A stretch of 64,000 bases of DNA from Corbicula japonica (Eukaryota > Mollusca > Bivalvia > Venerida > Cyrenidae): the NCBI GenBank assembly GCA_038501625.1, contig JAZAYU010000126.1, positions 1,664,075 through 1,728,074 of the forward strand. Direction: 5' to 3'. The position numbers were made by a program, and so were the translations under genes. Shown piece after piece: positions 13,101 through 28,100 of the stretch (within the stretch, counting starts at the first letter, position 1; every line of letters starts with the position of its first letter). A model generated the notes under the pieces. That model was given only the letters and a program-made list of their open reading frames with translations, made no database searches and was not told the origin of the DNA.

Positions 13101-16100
13101 CCCTTTTAGCTTTGCAAAGCTTCTTATGTTTTATATGTTTGTGTGCTTTTGCATGCAACATTGTTAAGCAAATACGTGGGTTGGAGTCTTTTCACCAAGA
13201 CAACTTGTACTTGTTTTGTGATATGAGAACCTGTTGGGGCAAGAGTGAGGTTGGTGCACCCTAGAACCTGGTTTAAACCCCCAGTGGCAATTTGATTTGC
13301 CACTGACCGTTCCAAGGCGGTAACCCCTCATTTTTGTTTATTGTTAGTGGTGTCTTTTTTGAAACTTAATTATTTTATTAACCATGCTCTCTACCCCTCT
13401 CTTCTTGACTGTGTGGGGAGGCTGTATTTTCTGAATGTGGCGATTCCTGATATGCATATTTCACCTTTTTAAAACTTTAACTTACTTGACATTAATAAAT
13501 ATTGTCATCAAAAAATGTTTATTTCTTATGAAATTAAATTTTTCTACATGAGATTTTTATAATGCAATTTAAATTTTTGAACTTTGTTGCAAAATGCTTA
13601 CCCTCATTTTCCGAGTAATACTGACACAATCAATTCGAAGATTTTTATCATTTAATTCGTGTAATACATGTGTAAAACTTAAAGTGTGGTTCCTTTAAGT
13701 CGATCGGAGAAAATGCTTTTATGACGTCATTAAATCCTTGCATTGAATTTAAATGATTTGTTTTTCACGCAGAAATTTAAGTGGCCGAGCTTTTTACACC
13801 CATGTTTCGTTTTTATTTGGATTAACATGTATGTGAAAAACTAGAATCCGGCATTGTCTCTCATGTCAAGCAAATCAGTGTGATTAGTTTTCTCTATTTT
13901 GGAGCGTATGCTCAGCAAGTTCCTAGGAGGAACAAAGCAAAAAGATTACGTTTTACCGTTAGTTTGTTTCCTTTCTATATCCGTTACATTTACCAGTCTG
14001 TGAATAGTTTGATTCATTTCTACATATTAAACATCTTAGCTTCTTTTTAATAAAATAAGCTTAAGGTCATGCTCAATTCGCAATACCTTTCTGTAACGAA
14101 CCTATCTTTTTCGCTTCTGCAATATTCGTAGTATAAGTCCTTCAGAAAATTCCATTACTATTTGTGTTTAGAACTTTCCTTGTTAACAAATTCAGTATTA
14201 TTTCGAACGCATCGTTGCTTCGTTGCAAATCATTCCAGTTGCGACATTGTAAATATTTTTTGTTGTTTTAAATTACATTGTATTGTTATTGATTCGCTTC
14301 AAAATTTATTTATTACGAAGACTTGGAAATGAATTAAATTAATCTTTTTAACAATAAATTACCTACATTTACTGAGTAAAATATATGCCGTATTTCAACC
14401 GTTCAATATGAAAACTTCGCTATAAAACGAATCCTATGAAAATCATACTTTAAATTTCATTAAAGTTCGTTGAAAGGCAAATCAAAAGTTATAATTATCA
14501 AATTGAAAGACGAATAAGTTTATCACTTTACGAATAAAATAGTTTTAATCTTAAATTGTCATTTTTGCAATATTTTAGAACAAATATAGTTTTCTTGATT
14601 GATGTTGTTGTTGTTTTTTTTCAGATTGTAAAGACGAAAGTGTTGTTGCCTAGGGGAGGAGAAGTAACGCTGCAACTGAAACTTAATGTCAGGCTCATTT
14701 GTGAAAAGAGTTCGAGTTGTTATTTCGATTTCCAACTATTTGATCCTGAGGACTCAAATAATTGTGCCGACTCGTCCGTTGCTTTCAAGAGCAAGTACAC
14801 ATGCGGTCAGCGAGTGATTGGTATCGACTTAGCTTCATCTACGTCGAATCAACAGTCAGTTGTTAATATAACTCTTACGACCAAGAACGACTACATGTAC
14901 GTTCTACGAGATACATTCTCTCTAAAAATGAAACTGGTTTCCAGCGACGCGAACAGTAAACTGTGGGATCACACGTTTAGTAAAACGATAAATGTAAGTG
15001 TTTTGAGGGTTTAGCATCTATATTATATGTTTAATTGATTTTTGAAAATAATTTTTTTCACGATTTGACAGTCGTCATCACATCACTTAAAATGTTACTT
15101 AATAGAAAACCCCTAGTTTTGACAGTCCTGGCCACATAAATTAAACAGGCATTGGCTGTGTTAATATGCACTGTTTTACTGGATGCCGATAATCTATATA
15201 TTCCTTTTACTTGGCGACACTTAAGGGCTTACCACACTCCTCCAAATTAACATACATCGATAAATGTAAAAAGAAAATTATCAAAATCTCAATAATGACA
15301 AGATGCCGTTCAATGAAACTTTGCACAAATGAATGTTACTTTTTATCTTTATTTTGCATACAGTAAGACACGTTAGAAAAGTAAAGAAAAAAAGCTACAC
15401 CTAAAATTTCCTTGAAATTCTATTTATATAAATTCTAAAAAACTAAGCGATACAAAACATAATTTTATATTCCCACGTTAGAGCAATGATACCGACAAGA
15501 AAATGTTGGGAACTTTGTAAATAAACGTTCAACTACTCAAAGAGAAATCAGTGACTGTCATCCGTTTACGCGACCAGGAAGCGACCAGGAAATTGAAGGT
15601 CAAACACACTTTAACTTATCTCGTAAAGTTTACATATGAAAGTCACAAGGACACAATAAAATGTTGTCAGTATCATGTAACTCATGTGGGCATTTAAAAT
15701 GATGTTTTGTGTTGTTTAGTTTTAAAGTGTCTCAGAGAACATGTGCTCATATGGACATTGGAAATTAGAACCTTAACCCCTTCTTCATATGGACATTAGA
15801 AATTAAAAGAATTCACACTTTGCACCTCATATGGACAATGAAAATTCCAAAAGCACACTTCAAACCATATACGAACCACGATTTAACTTCAAAATATACT
15901 GAGCCAAAATGAAAACTTGACAAAAATAACATGGAAAACTCCTATTGCATTAATGATGTCTGTGCATGCAAAGATCTAGAGGAATTGATTTACCTAATAT
16001 GTTTATCTTGGAAGTTGTCGGTTCAGTATCTATCGGTTTAAAGAAGAAACAAAGAAAAAGTGCGTGGTTGTTGGAAATTAAGCGTTGGTTTTGTTCTTAT

Positions 16101-19100
16101 TTTAATAAAAAGGAAGGTAATTTGCTAAAACGGATATTTAAGTAATTGTATTGTATTTCCTTTAATCAGTGGGCCTTAAAAATTGTGTTTTCCTTCTGCA
16201 CATCCAAACAACTTTTAAATTTAAAAATCAAATAATCTGATTAGGAGTTTTGTGTTAAAACTTATTAATCTCATCATTATTTAGAAAAAAGAGATAACAT
16301 TGACCTCTGTGAGAAAATAATAACATATGATGTCCAGATATGTGCAAACACATTAAATTAAATGAAAGATAAAATATATCATAATGAAATAAGCTATCTG
16401 AATTTAAAAACTGGTAAGTTTTCATTTTTGTTCGGTATCATATTATATTATAAAGAAACACATTTATCACCACGAATGGACATTGGAAATAACAAAGAAA
16501 CACACTTTACATCACCTATGGACATTTGAATTACAAAGAAACACACTTTACACCTCATATGAACATTGGAAATGTCCAAGAAACACACTTTACGCCACAA
16601 ATGGACATTGGAAATTATAACGAAACACACTTTACACCACATACGGACTTATTACAAAGAAACACATTTTACACGAAACATTTATCAAATATGTTTATGA
16701 CAAGAACCGCCGCTATTGTGACCGTAGAGTTTTTCTCAGTGCAAATATGTTGGCAATGTCAACACGGATGTCTTCAAGAGGTAGTTTTACGCGATTAGCG
16801 CAATATAATTTGGCGCTTCCTCACTTTTAAGTGCATATGGTATCTTGATCTAATTTTTGTTGCTATGGATTGTCGCCGTTGCAAAGCTTGCTCACTTTCG
16901 TGTTTAACAACAGCCTGTGTAATTTATAATGATTTTAAATTTTTGCAAAACTGCTTTAAGATTGACAGAAAATATTTTTCTGGTGTAACTGACAAACCAT
17001 TAACATGTTTTACTTTGTAATTTCCAACGATATACCTATAAATATCAGTCTATTATTTCACAGTTTTGTCGCAACTAATTTCTTCCGTTTTGCAGATTTT
17101 ATGATTTTCTTTATTGCAACATTTTAACAACATTGTTGATTTCAGCAAAAAGATGGTTTTTGAATTTTCTCGTGAATGCGAGAAATGACAATCCCACTCA
17201 TGAAATTATCTGTTTCACGGGCGCCTAGGTCCAAATATTTCTTGAAGTCGCGGCCCCGGTTCCTAAAAAGGTTCTTAGGCGATTATGCAAAGCAATAAAC
17301 AGTAAAATCATGCTGTAAGATCTTCATTTTTTACCTGAAAATCGGCTTAGCTAATACACAGTCAAGTGTCAACGTCAGGGAAACGGTGATTTGTCGCGGC
17401 ATTGCCTGGAGGTTTTAAAGCGGCGGTTAAGTAAGGAGCTAATGCCAGTAAAATGTATCGAAAAAAGTAGCGCGAATCAATGTCGTATTCAAAGTCAATA
17501 ATAGGCAATGTACACGAAAGCGCACAAAATTAAATAATATTGTCTTGAAAAAAAATCATTTCCTAAGGAACATCCAGTAAATATATATATGACATTAATA
17601 CTGATGCATTCTTGTTATCTTTGTACAAAATAACGTTTGCATATAAACATCTATATAATATTATTGAAACAATAGTCTCCAATTAACTAACTATGTCTTA
17701 TTGTTGATTGCAGTATTTCAGTACTTGAGTCGGGTGATTTAGATGTTTTATACACAAAATGGCTATTGTAACATATAATTGTTTTATAAGAAACGTTATA
17801 ATAGTCAGTTATGTTATAAGTAAAATAACCCGTTACCGATGTCATACAGTGATACAGTGATGGTAACGTATATCAGGGCTATCCGATCAACTTTTTGGGG
17901 GTTGTCCCGGCTAGCATAGTTGGTTGCGTCGCCGGAATTGCAAGGCTAGGCGCTGAGTGACGGTGCGGGTTCGTTCCCAAGAAGAGGCATTATCATTTTT
18001 TTTATTTTATTATATACCCATGAATGACTTTAGCATAGTGCATCGTTAATCCGCAAAATTGATACAACTCGTCAGATTAGAAATTCCGTATCGAACAATG
18101 TCCAGCTTCCCGTGTTCTAAGAGACGCCATATACTACGTCAAACTAGGTTGTCGTAATTTTCCGGCACATAACGAACTCCAAAATAGGAAATTTCCGTCG
18201 CAATTTTACAAACGTTACGTTATTTTTACGCCATTCATAATTTTTTACGCCATTCATAAATTTACCACGTTTTTTACGATACTTTTGTTGATTAGTTTAT
18301 TTAAATTTATTTTGAAAAAGAATGGTATATAGTAAAGGGAACATTATGATAGTATGCATTCTTAAGGTTCGTATTATTTCTCGTTGCGTATATATCCAAA
18401 TCACACTCAACTCTCGGTCTTCGATATTGTTTACATACCCAACTCGAATAATACGAACCTACAGAATGCATACTGTTATAATATTCCATAGCTATCGACA
18501 TATCACTTAATGGAGTCAAAATTACCTCTTCCGCGGCCCAAATGTTCAAATCGCTCCTACGCGCCTGTTTCAGAAATCATTGCAATAAAACGACATACAC
18601 CGTTGATATTCAATATCTGTTATGCAACTTAAGCAATGACCTCGTATTTAAAGCTATTTTCCGTTTAAAAGAGTTTTCCTTTTCTGTCAGTTTGAAACAG
18701 AAATTTAACAAAATGTAAGAAAATTATATTTTGATGGTAGACAACATTCTCTTTTCTAAACTCAAACAATTTTATTCAAAATAAATCTTTATTTCTTTCT
18801 CATATGTGTTGGCTATGTCCATGGCTTTATGTAAATTTTCCTTTCAATAAGCTAAGTTTACATTCTTTATCATTATATATTAAGCTGTATTTGAGTACTC
18901 TTTCGTTTTAATTAATATCACTAACAACCCATTGCTATGTATATATTTACTTTAGATTTTTGTACGCGATGATGACAGGTATTGGCAAAGAAATTATTGT
19001 TTTTCCACCAATGACCCAAGAGTGCGGACATTTGATGGACAGTAAGTTAAACATTTATAACCAACAGTTGACATTAAACTCATGCTCCAAATCTAGTTTC

Positions 19101-22100
19101 AAGAGCAACCACTCTATGTAGTTATTTGTTTTCTTTACAGGGTGTGTGAGGATAAATTGCATGTATAGGTGCCGTATTACCCGAGCCGAAGGCACTAAGG
19201 GGATGTCTATTAGTTGTTTATATAACCAGCGATAGGTGTATCAGTATTCAAAAACAATAACAAACATGTAAAGTATGTTCAACCATTTTTCTTTAAATAA
19301 ACGTCAACGGTGAATGAACTTTTTACATCCTTTCTAATATTTATACAAACATGTTTTTGTCAAATTTTTTACTCGATTCATAGATATTCCAGTCAATATG
19401 CAAGTGTAGCACTATGTAATACATGCACCTTCGCATGAAAAAAAAGACTCTGAATAACTATAATTTTTTATGCTAATATCGCCACAATTCAACTTAAGTT
19501 ATATTCGCAAATACTGAAAATGAAGGCTGGATGGGGATGGTTCAAACCCAAAACTGGATGATTTGGTACTTTTAATATTGGCCTAAAACATACATTCAAA
19601 CAATCAGACAAAACATACAAGCAATATAAAATTTAACATCACAATTCATAAGTTACATATCAAATATGAAATCATGAGCGCGTTGGTTTAAGTATCACAG
19701 TTATATGATAAGTAAAATCTTACCAGTGCCTCTAAGATAGAAAGCTTAGTAATAAATTTTATAAGACTTAGTGTAACCTTGGAAAGGTTACAAAATTAAT
19801 AATCTAACATTAACTATCTAGTATTCAGTACTAAAGTGTAGCCTATGAAAGCTAGAGCGGGAATGAGATTTTCTTAGTTAATAGTGCTTAGAAAAGATTA
19901 CAGTGATGTGAGGTGAAGGGTAACACTCGCTCAACCATACAAACTAGTTTACCATTATACATAATAGACATGTGTCACGGGGAACGGAAAACGACAGCGG
20001 GAAACGAGTTTTAAACAGGGACAATTTCAAAATATTGCTCTACTGTACAAAACACGAAATATACGTTATATACGTGTATTGTATTTATTCATCTTAAATA
20101 AATAGCGTACACCCAGTCTGATTTGCGATTTCCATTTTTAAAGAATTATTTCTATTTGTTTTCGACGGCAAAGAAGTTAACAACCTTGGGGTAAACAAGT
20201 TGTGCCTTGGGTGTCGCCAAAAAGAATTAACGCATTTGTAAGTCTGCAATCGAATGCTTTACTGCTATTCTGTGTCTAGCAATATATCTGTTCAAACGTC
20301 ATGCATTATGAATGTCATTCCCTCGTTTTCTTCTAAGTTGAGCTGGTGTAAACGGTGTCATAAGTGGGTACCCATTCGCATAGATTTTGTCTGCCAACGA
20401 AACAAATTCTTGGGGAAAAAGGCATCTCGTTGCCTACTAGTATGTGAGGCATTAATCTGTCCCGTGGTACTGTCAATACATCTTTACATATAAAATAAAA
20501 GAAAGATACTTGTTTGAAATAAATATCAAACAAACACTTTATCATGCAACGGGTGTTCAATCGTCTGTGATTTAAGTATACATCTATAGGCACAATAATA
20601 TACACAAAAATATGTACATGTTTCATGGTTAAATTAAAGAACGTAACATTGCCGTTCAAAATCCTGTGCAGATTGAATATCTGTGTTTAAGCAACAATTC
20701 TACACAGAAATATACAGAGCAATACGCAAAGGCTCCAAAAAGCAACACCAATGGTGCAATAAGGTAATAATTTTTGAGAGTTTTTTTTAAGACTTGATTG
20801 ACACTTCCTAGAACTGAATTAACCAGTTAAAAATCAATCTAGCTCTCATTCTTCTGCACATGTGGCAGCTAATGAACAAAATATTTCATTGATAAGTTTT
20901 CGAATATATTTTTATTCCAACGTGTGCCGAGGACATTCATGCGCTTTTAAGCTAGCCGTACCATGGGCATCAGCACATGTAAAAACGTAAATCAAATAGT
21001 ATATGTAACTCTGTATTGTATATACAGATACATATTTTTTTTCAGTAATCTTGTTAGACAAATGCGGCGTTAGAGACGCGACACGTGAATTGCGCCGACA
21101 GACGCGAGCAACCTATTCCGGAGGTTAACGAACAACAGCAGGAACAGCCGGGTCCAGCGGTGAACGAGGCGGCGGGTGACTTTAGAGACGCAGCGGCGGC
21201 GATCCTTTCCGCCTCATTGTCATAGGATGAGGGCACAGCAGATTAACAAGTTCGACTGCGGGGACGGCGAAGGCCTTTGTCACACTGATTAGAGACAATC
21301 AAGAAATATGTAATATTTTTATGAAAATGGAAATGCCAAAAATACTCCTCCGAGAAATATGAATTTCTAGCACCGAAGAATCGGAATAGAATAGGCCTAA
21401 TTATTGTAATAAACTAATAAAAACCTTTGCTTGGCCTTGTTTTAGTTTATATAAATTAGTTTGAAACAACCCCTCGTTTATGATTGTTTTCCTTTCTCAA
21501 ACCTCGATCTCCGTTCTCCGTGACACATGTCTAATACTATTATAATTAACACACACAGACATCAAACAGACTACAATACCCACAAGACAGGACAAAACAC
21601 TAGTACCAAACCCCGTTTACAAACCTAAAGTATGTCGAGTAATATGGCAGTTTAACAGTTACTACTACTGGTGGCATTTAAAATGTATAATGATAAAACA
21701 ATCCTGGTGTACAGCAGTTTTAACTCACTGTCATTTTTTACCATAATTATGGTAAACTTTTTATTTGCAGATATTACAATAACATGCTTGTTGGCGAGTT
21801 TGTGATGATGAAACATAAAACACTACCTGTCGAGGTAAACAAAATTGTTTTTTAACGATTTTTGCGTTCGTTTCAATAAGTTTTCTCAGTTTTTACTTCC
21901 CTTTAATTCTTTTATAAGTCATATACATTAGGAAGGACAACTTATGTACCACTATTGATTTTTTTCGCACTCTGTTTAAGCAATCATTTGGAATTTATAA
22001 CGAATAATTATATTCGATGCTCAATTGTTTCAAATTGATAGGTTCAAGTAGAAACCTTCAATTGCGGATCATGGAGAGTGGCATGTACATGCGGAGTGAC

Positions 22101-25100
22101 AGTTCGTGCTGGTAGAGATGTCTTTACCATCAATCACTGTCATGGAGAACATATAACTGGCTACTTGCTAGCGGACGACAGAATTCTGAAAGTAAAGAGA
22201 AGAAATGAGCATCGATACCAGGTAAGACTTTTATCATTTTCATTCAAAAGCATTTTAATTAATAATAGCTTTAAAGTGTAAATGCAAGAATTATAAAAGT
22301 TTGACTAAATCGAAAAATTCAACGTATCTATTATATTGAAATTTTGTATTGTTTCAACTCTCAGCATAAGTGGCAAGCGAGATGTGATACAATCGAAATC
22401 GAAATTTCATAGATCAGTAATATTGGATGTATGTTTGAACGACGTAAAATAGTAGTACCATACAAATCTAAAGGGGTTGGGTTACCTCTGAATAAGTGGC
22501 TACTCAACTGTTAATTTGTCATAGAACATATCAGTCGCCAATTAGCTTAATATTTGACTTAATGTCGATAACAAAAGTGGATTCAGATTATCTCTACTGT
22601 AACGGAAAAGGTCCAAAGAGGTACAGAATAACAAATCTTCCCATACGACCAAAGAAAACAGATTGCAAAAGAGACCTTAAATCTATCAAAGCTGTCATTA
22701 CAATTTCAAATAAAAGAAACTGCATACAAATAACGAAACACGTTAAGACAACCTAGTAATTGCATGCCACACTGGAATCGTCAAGAAAGCATCATATACT
22801 CGTATTAGCTGATACGCAATTAATTTATCATACATAGGTAAATGAAACAATGTCTGAAGCATATATGCACAAAGTTGTATCGAAAAAAATACATGTAAGC
22901 CAACAAGAGTACCGGTTTCGACACCGGCTTGCAAGTATTATTGATTATTCATTCGTGTTATTTATAATGTATAAAATTCTGTTTAGATATATCTACCTCA
23001 TGGAACCCAAGTTGATGTTTGGATTATTTCCTGGGCCTCCTATGTGGTGAACGTTTATATTTACCCTTCACCGAAAGATATGAAAGAAGTTGAAGGACTT
23101 TGTGGAAATTTTGACGGCAGCATCTGGGGAGATCTGATCCACAGTGATGGACGGGTGACGCAGACTTTATATTATTACTGGTGGTGGTGGTGGTCGCAAT
23201 CGGATCCTGACGAGTTCGTTAAATCATGGGGGTAAAATATTGACTTATTACAATTACGTTAATATTCTTATTTGAAATAGATTAACAGCAGATTCATTCA
23301 AACTAGTTTATTAAACTCTTTTAAAAAAGCATATTAATGTAACATTCTTTCTTCATAAAACATTGCTGATCAAGTCATTTATACTATAATGTTTAATACA
23401 ACTAAATTCTGATATCTGTGATCACAATTGAGTACCTAAGCGACAAGAGCTTTACGACAACATAAAATCGAAGCCGTTTTACGCCTGAATTTATTAATTT
23501 CTGTATGTTAAGAACATGTAATATGAGAAACATTTAATCATTACTTGTAAACACTCAAAATAACAGATTCTGAAATAGCGGGGGCTCGGTCTCTTTACAA
23601 TAAGACGTTGCTTCAGCATGTTTTTCAATCAGAGTATGACAAGTTTCAATAACCAGAAAAAACACTTTATAATAACTACTAATAACGTATTTTGCTCAGT
23701 GTAATGTCGAGCAAATCGGGATTCCAGTCACTAACAGACGTAGATGCTATCGAGGAACGACTCGAAAGCTGGTATAAAAATTACATGCTATGTGTCTGTG
23801 TTGGTTCCGAGGGCGGTGGGGCAATAAAATGTTCTGCTAACGAGAAGGATACATGTCTATCACCGGTCGAGGAGCCTGGTTTGGATGTGACAATTGCAGT
23901 ACGCCAAAAGAGATCTGGACATCTGCTAGACAAAGAGTATAAACAACGAATGAAGAGACTGAAAGAAAAACGTGCCGTTATCAAAGACGAAATTCACGTA
24001 AGACAATATGTGTTCAGTATAAAAGCTGCAAGGCTATGCAAGCTAAATGTTTGCATACTTAATCTAACAGAATTCTGTAAACTTTAAGTATTAAACATTT
24101 GCAAACGCGTACAAGATAAAGCCAATATGCGGAATATTCACAGCCGCCCTAAGAAATCAAATATTGAAGAGAACGAGTAAAAGCTTCATAAAACACCAGT
24201 TAAGAAATGCTAACCAAGTTATAATTGTTGAATATGTGGTCACGATATCACTTTATTAGTAGTAACAATGTCCATGTGTGCAACTGTTTTGCCAATTTTT
24301 TTGTTTACTGAAATCTTTAACATTTGTCACATTCAAGTTAAAAAGAAAAGAAAAAAGCTTTTGATTTTTTTTCAGATTTGTGTTTACATTTACGAAGTTC
24401 TCATTATTAGCCCTTTCCTTATAATTTTACATTAGTTTTGGCGTAATGTTTAATATTCGTCATTACTTAGAGAAATATTGGTCCAAGAAATGCTGAAGAT
24501 ATTGACGGCGCTGTTGCTAGCTGTAATCAAACCTTATCTAGCTCCTGTGGAATATTATCTGTAAAAGAAGATGGCCTGAACGTGACATTCGAAGAACTTG
24601 TGTACAACTGTGGACAAGACAGAGCCGTAAGTATAATAGTGTAGAATCATTTTCATAAATGTTAAGACACTTTTGTGGGCCTACACAAACGCAAAAACTC
24701 CGATTAAACTGTTAGGTCAAAGTATGTTGTTAGGTCGGACTTTAAAATGATTGTTCCGTAATTATTATAACGCACACACAATCAAAAGAAACTTCTTTAA
24801 ATTTACAATAAACGCTTATTACAGTAAGATCACATTTGTGCTATTGTTCAAGATCATTTTTAATAGCGATAATATTTAGCATTTTTTATTGTAGGCTAAC
24901 CCAGGGATGAACTGGGAGGCTCTGACATGTGAAGCGATAGAAGCAAATGTTGAACAAGAACTTAAGAAAGACATACAATTTCAGGTATGATAATAGTATC
25001 ACATAAAAAAACAAATAGAATTTTTAATCAGTCAACTGATACAATCGGAACTTTCTGTATTCTCTGTTTCCCTCATACAGTTTTTGATTGTCTTTCATTT

Positions 25101-28100
25101 TAAACAATAAATCTTAAACTCGTTGTGCAAGACATTCAGATTGTAAGAAAAACTTCAAGCAATATTCAAAAGTAACAGTTACATTTCATTAAACGTTTTG
25201 TAAAATCACGTGTAAATTTTATTTCGAAAAACATTTTGCACTGTCTTGTTTTAAAAAGCTCCTTATCAAAAGAATCGCTGGTTTGTAATTGAATTTTAAA
25301 ACGCACTTTTAAATTAAATATGTTCTGTATAAAATTAAAAATAACACTTACTAATCATTACAGAACGACAACCCAGATATAGTGGCAGCTATAAAGGAAA
25401 CATTGTGCGTTGGAAACTGTAGTGGTCATGGAGAATGTAGCAAAGGTACACAATATTTTCGGTCGTTTAATCATGCTATCAGTCTAAAAAACTGACGATC
25501 GTGACTCTTACCACATACCTTTCATTTTTCTGGATTGCGTATTTTATAACACTGGTACGCCATTATGATAATTATTTGTTTATTGACACACGCCAGTTAT
25601 TTATCGTTTATATTTTTAAAGAACGAATAATAAGATTTTGCCCCGCACTTTTCCCAGGCCATCACAATTCTTTATCAGCATTTTTGCTAAATATGTTAAC
25701 TTTCATTTAAATACATGAATTAACTAGTCATAATTTTATTGATTTAACATGTGTTTGATACTTATCCAACTTAATACACATAACTGCATCAATAAAAATA
25801 TAAAACAATGTAATGTTGCATATAATTGTGCTATTAATATAAGATTTTTATTTAGAATTTATCTGAATTGGCTGTAGTGTATACTCGTACTTCGTATACT
25901 TGAAGCACATATTAATCCAAAATAAATAAAATATGAATTTAAAATTGTACATGAATATAGTTTTATCTGAAAATATGTTGAATAAATGAAATACGATTAT
26001 CAACAAACTCGATTCACTTAAAATCCTCTATTACAAATTTATAAGGAAAGAACGTCTTTAGACTGTTAGTTTAGATTTCAAGTTGTCTAAGATTACAATG
26101 TACTACCGATATCTATATGACACGTACGAGAAACATGTATTGTTCGTTTCATTTTCATGTAGGTACCTGTATATGTTTTTCTGGATATACTGCAAGTGAT
26201 TGCAGCATTGACCTTAAAGGAATGGTCATTATCGAAGGGATAACAGGCGACGGAATATGCGACATTAGTCAAAGCTACTGTGACTGTATTCGTTTAACAA
26301 CGTCCGGCTCTATAGAGACCTCGAAATATAACCTTGTGCATAAAGAGGTAATAACTCATGTTATCAAATAATTACATTACTTGTCCTATAAAAAGCATCT
26401 GCCAATACTACGACGACCTGCTTAAAAACATTGCCTTAATCTATATCACTTTTTCAGACTTATGTAATTATGACGCTCGCATTTGAAGTAATTTGATTGG
26501 CTAATAAAGCATTGCCATAACATGATATAAATTTCAGATAGAAGCTATGCGAAAAAGTAGCTATTTCGTTTTATCCCGATCTATGTGTAGACATCGACAG
26601 GTTCCATAAAAATGTTAGTGTTATAAATACATGTAGTTATTGAAAAGGTTGTCAATAAGTAAGTGATTTGGGCCAGTGCGACTGCCCTCGGACAAATAAC
26701 AAGGCCCATCAAATCACTTATTAATATATATTAAAACGTTGCTATTTTTTGAATCAATATTTAATCTGCAAAAGTTAAAATTTTTTGTACATGTAATATG
26801 ATCTGTTTCGATTAAATCTCGCTTGTCAATTATATTTTTCCTTCCTTGGTAAAAGTACGATTGATATACATGTACATAATCTTATTTGTTTTTCTACACT
26901 CAACCAAAGTTCTAATTGGTCATCAATTGTATATGTTTACAATTTATGCTAGTTTCGTTTCTTCCCTACGTCAAAAGAGGTTGTGGAAAGAACTGTTTTG
27001 TCTTGAAATCAATTTTCTAATGTCTTTTTGATCTTTATTGATTGTTTTCTTCAATGAATCCAACACCATTTACTAACACCGCCGGGTCAAAATTAGAACA
27101 GTCTTTGATTAAAAGGGAGGTAATTTAAAAATTGGATACTTTGATATGGATTCATTTCAACAAATGTGCTGTTGATTATTAAGTTTTTATGTTTTTCCTA
27201 CTAATGAGGGGTCCTATTAAAACAAAACAAGAAATTAAGAGCAGATTTCTGTTTGCTTGACCTTTTTATGCAAGAAATGAATTTTTAGCAAAATTAAGGA
27301 TAAGTCTCGCCAAACTGTTCTGAAGTCAATTATTACAAGATTAAAAGTTACGTTAAAGACTGTTATTGGCATATGATCATAAATTAACAGTGAATTCAGT
27401 GTCTTTCTAATAATAAGATACGGACAAAAAGTGACCAATTAGAACTTTGGTTGAGTGTATATATGTTGAGGAATGCAATTTTTGTTTGCAACGTCGGTCG
27501 CATTTAAAATAAATACTGGTAACTACAGAAATAAGTACACAATTCTGCGTTAAAAGACGCCCATCGAAAAAAACCTATTGACCCTTATTATTACGGTCTA
27601 CTTACATGTTTAGCTTATGAAATAAAGAAACTGCTTCTTATTTAATAAAAGTAGTAATAATAACGATTGTCAAATATGTTCCAGAAGGCGTTGCACTTAT
27701 TGTGTTAAAATCAGTGGCGTGGCTACTATAAGGCCTTGTAGCCGCGAGTCTACTAGTTGGACAAGAAAATGACATTGAAGTCCCAAAAATACAATAAAAC
27801 AGAAGGGGTGGAATTGTAGCCGGTTCAAGACTTTTTGTCTAATTAAGTGTAACTTTTGCGTTGATTTGTCTTCTGTGGCATTAAATTAAATTCATCGTTT
27901 AAAATATTGGTTTTGATATTTTTTCTTGAAAACGCATGTTGCTTTTTTTAATCATCACTTTTCCGGCTTCTGGGGTCTTCCCCAAGACCCCCTTACTAAA
28001 GTGCAATCCCCCTTGGAGCCCCTTGTATGGGCCTGCAGCTTGAAAAAAGCTAACTACTCCCCTGTAAACCATAAAACTTTAAGGTTATAAAGTTTTCAAG

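Noticed and set aside
17885..17995. Functional tRNA gene
   Set aside because: The boxes belong to a SINE with matching flanks at two other places; the cloverleaf cannot be closed.
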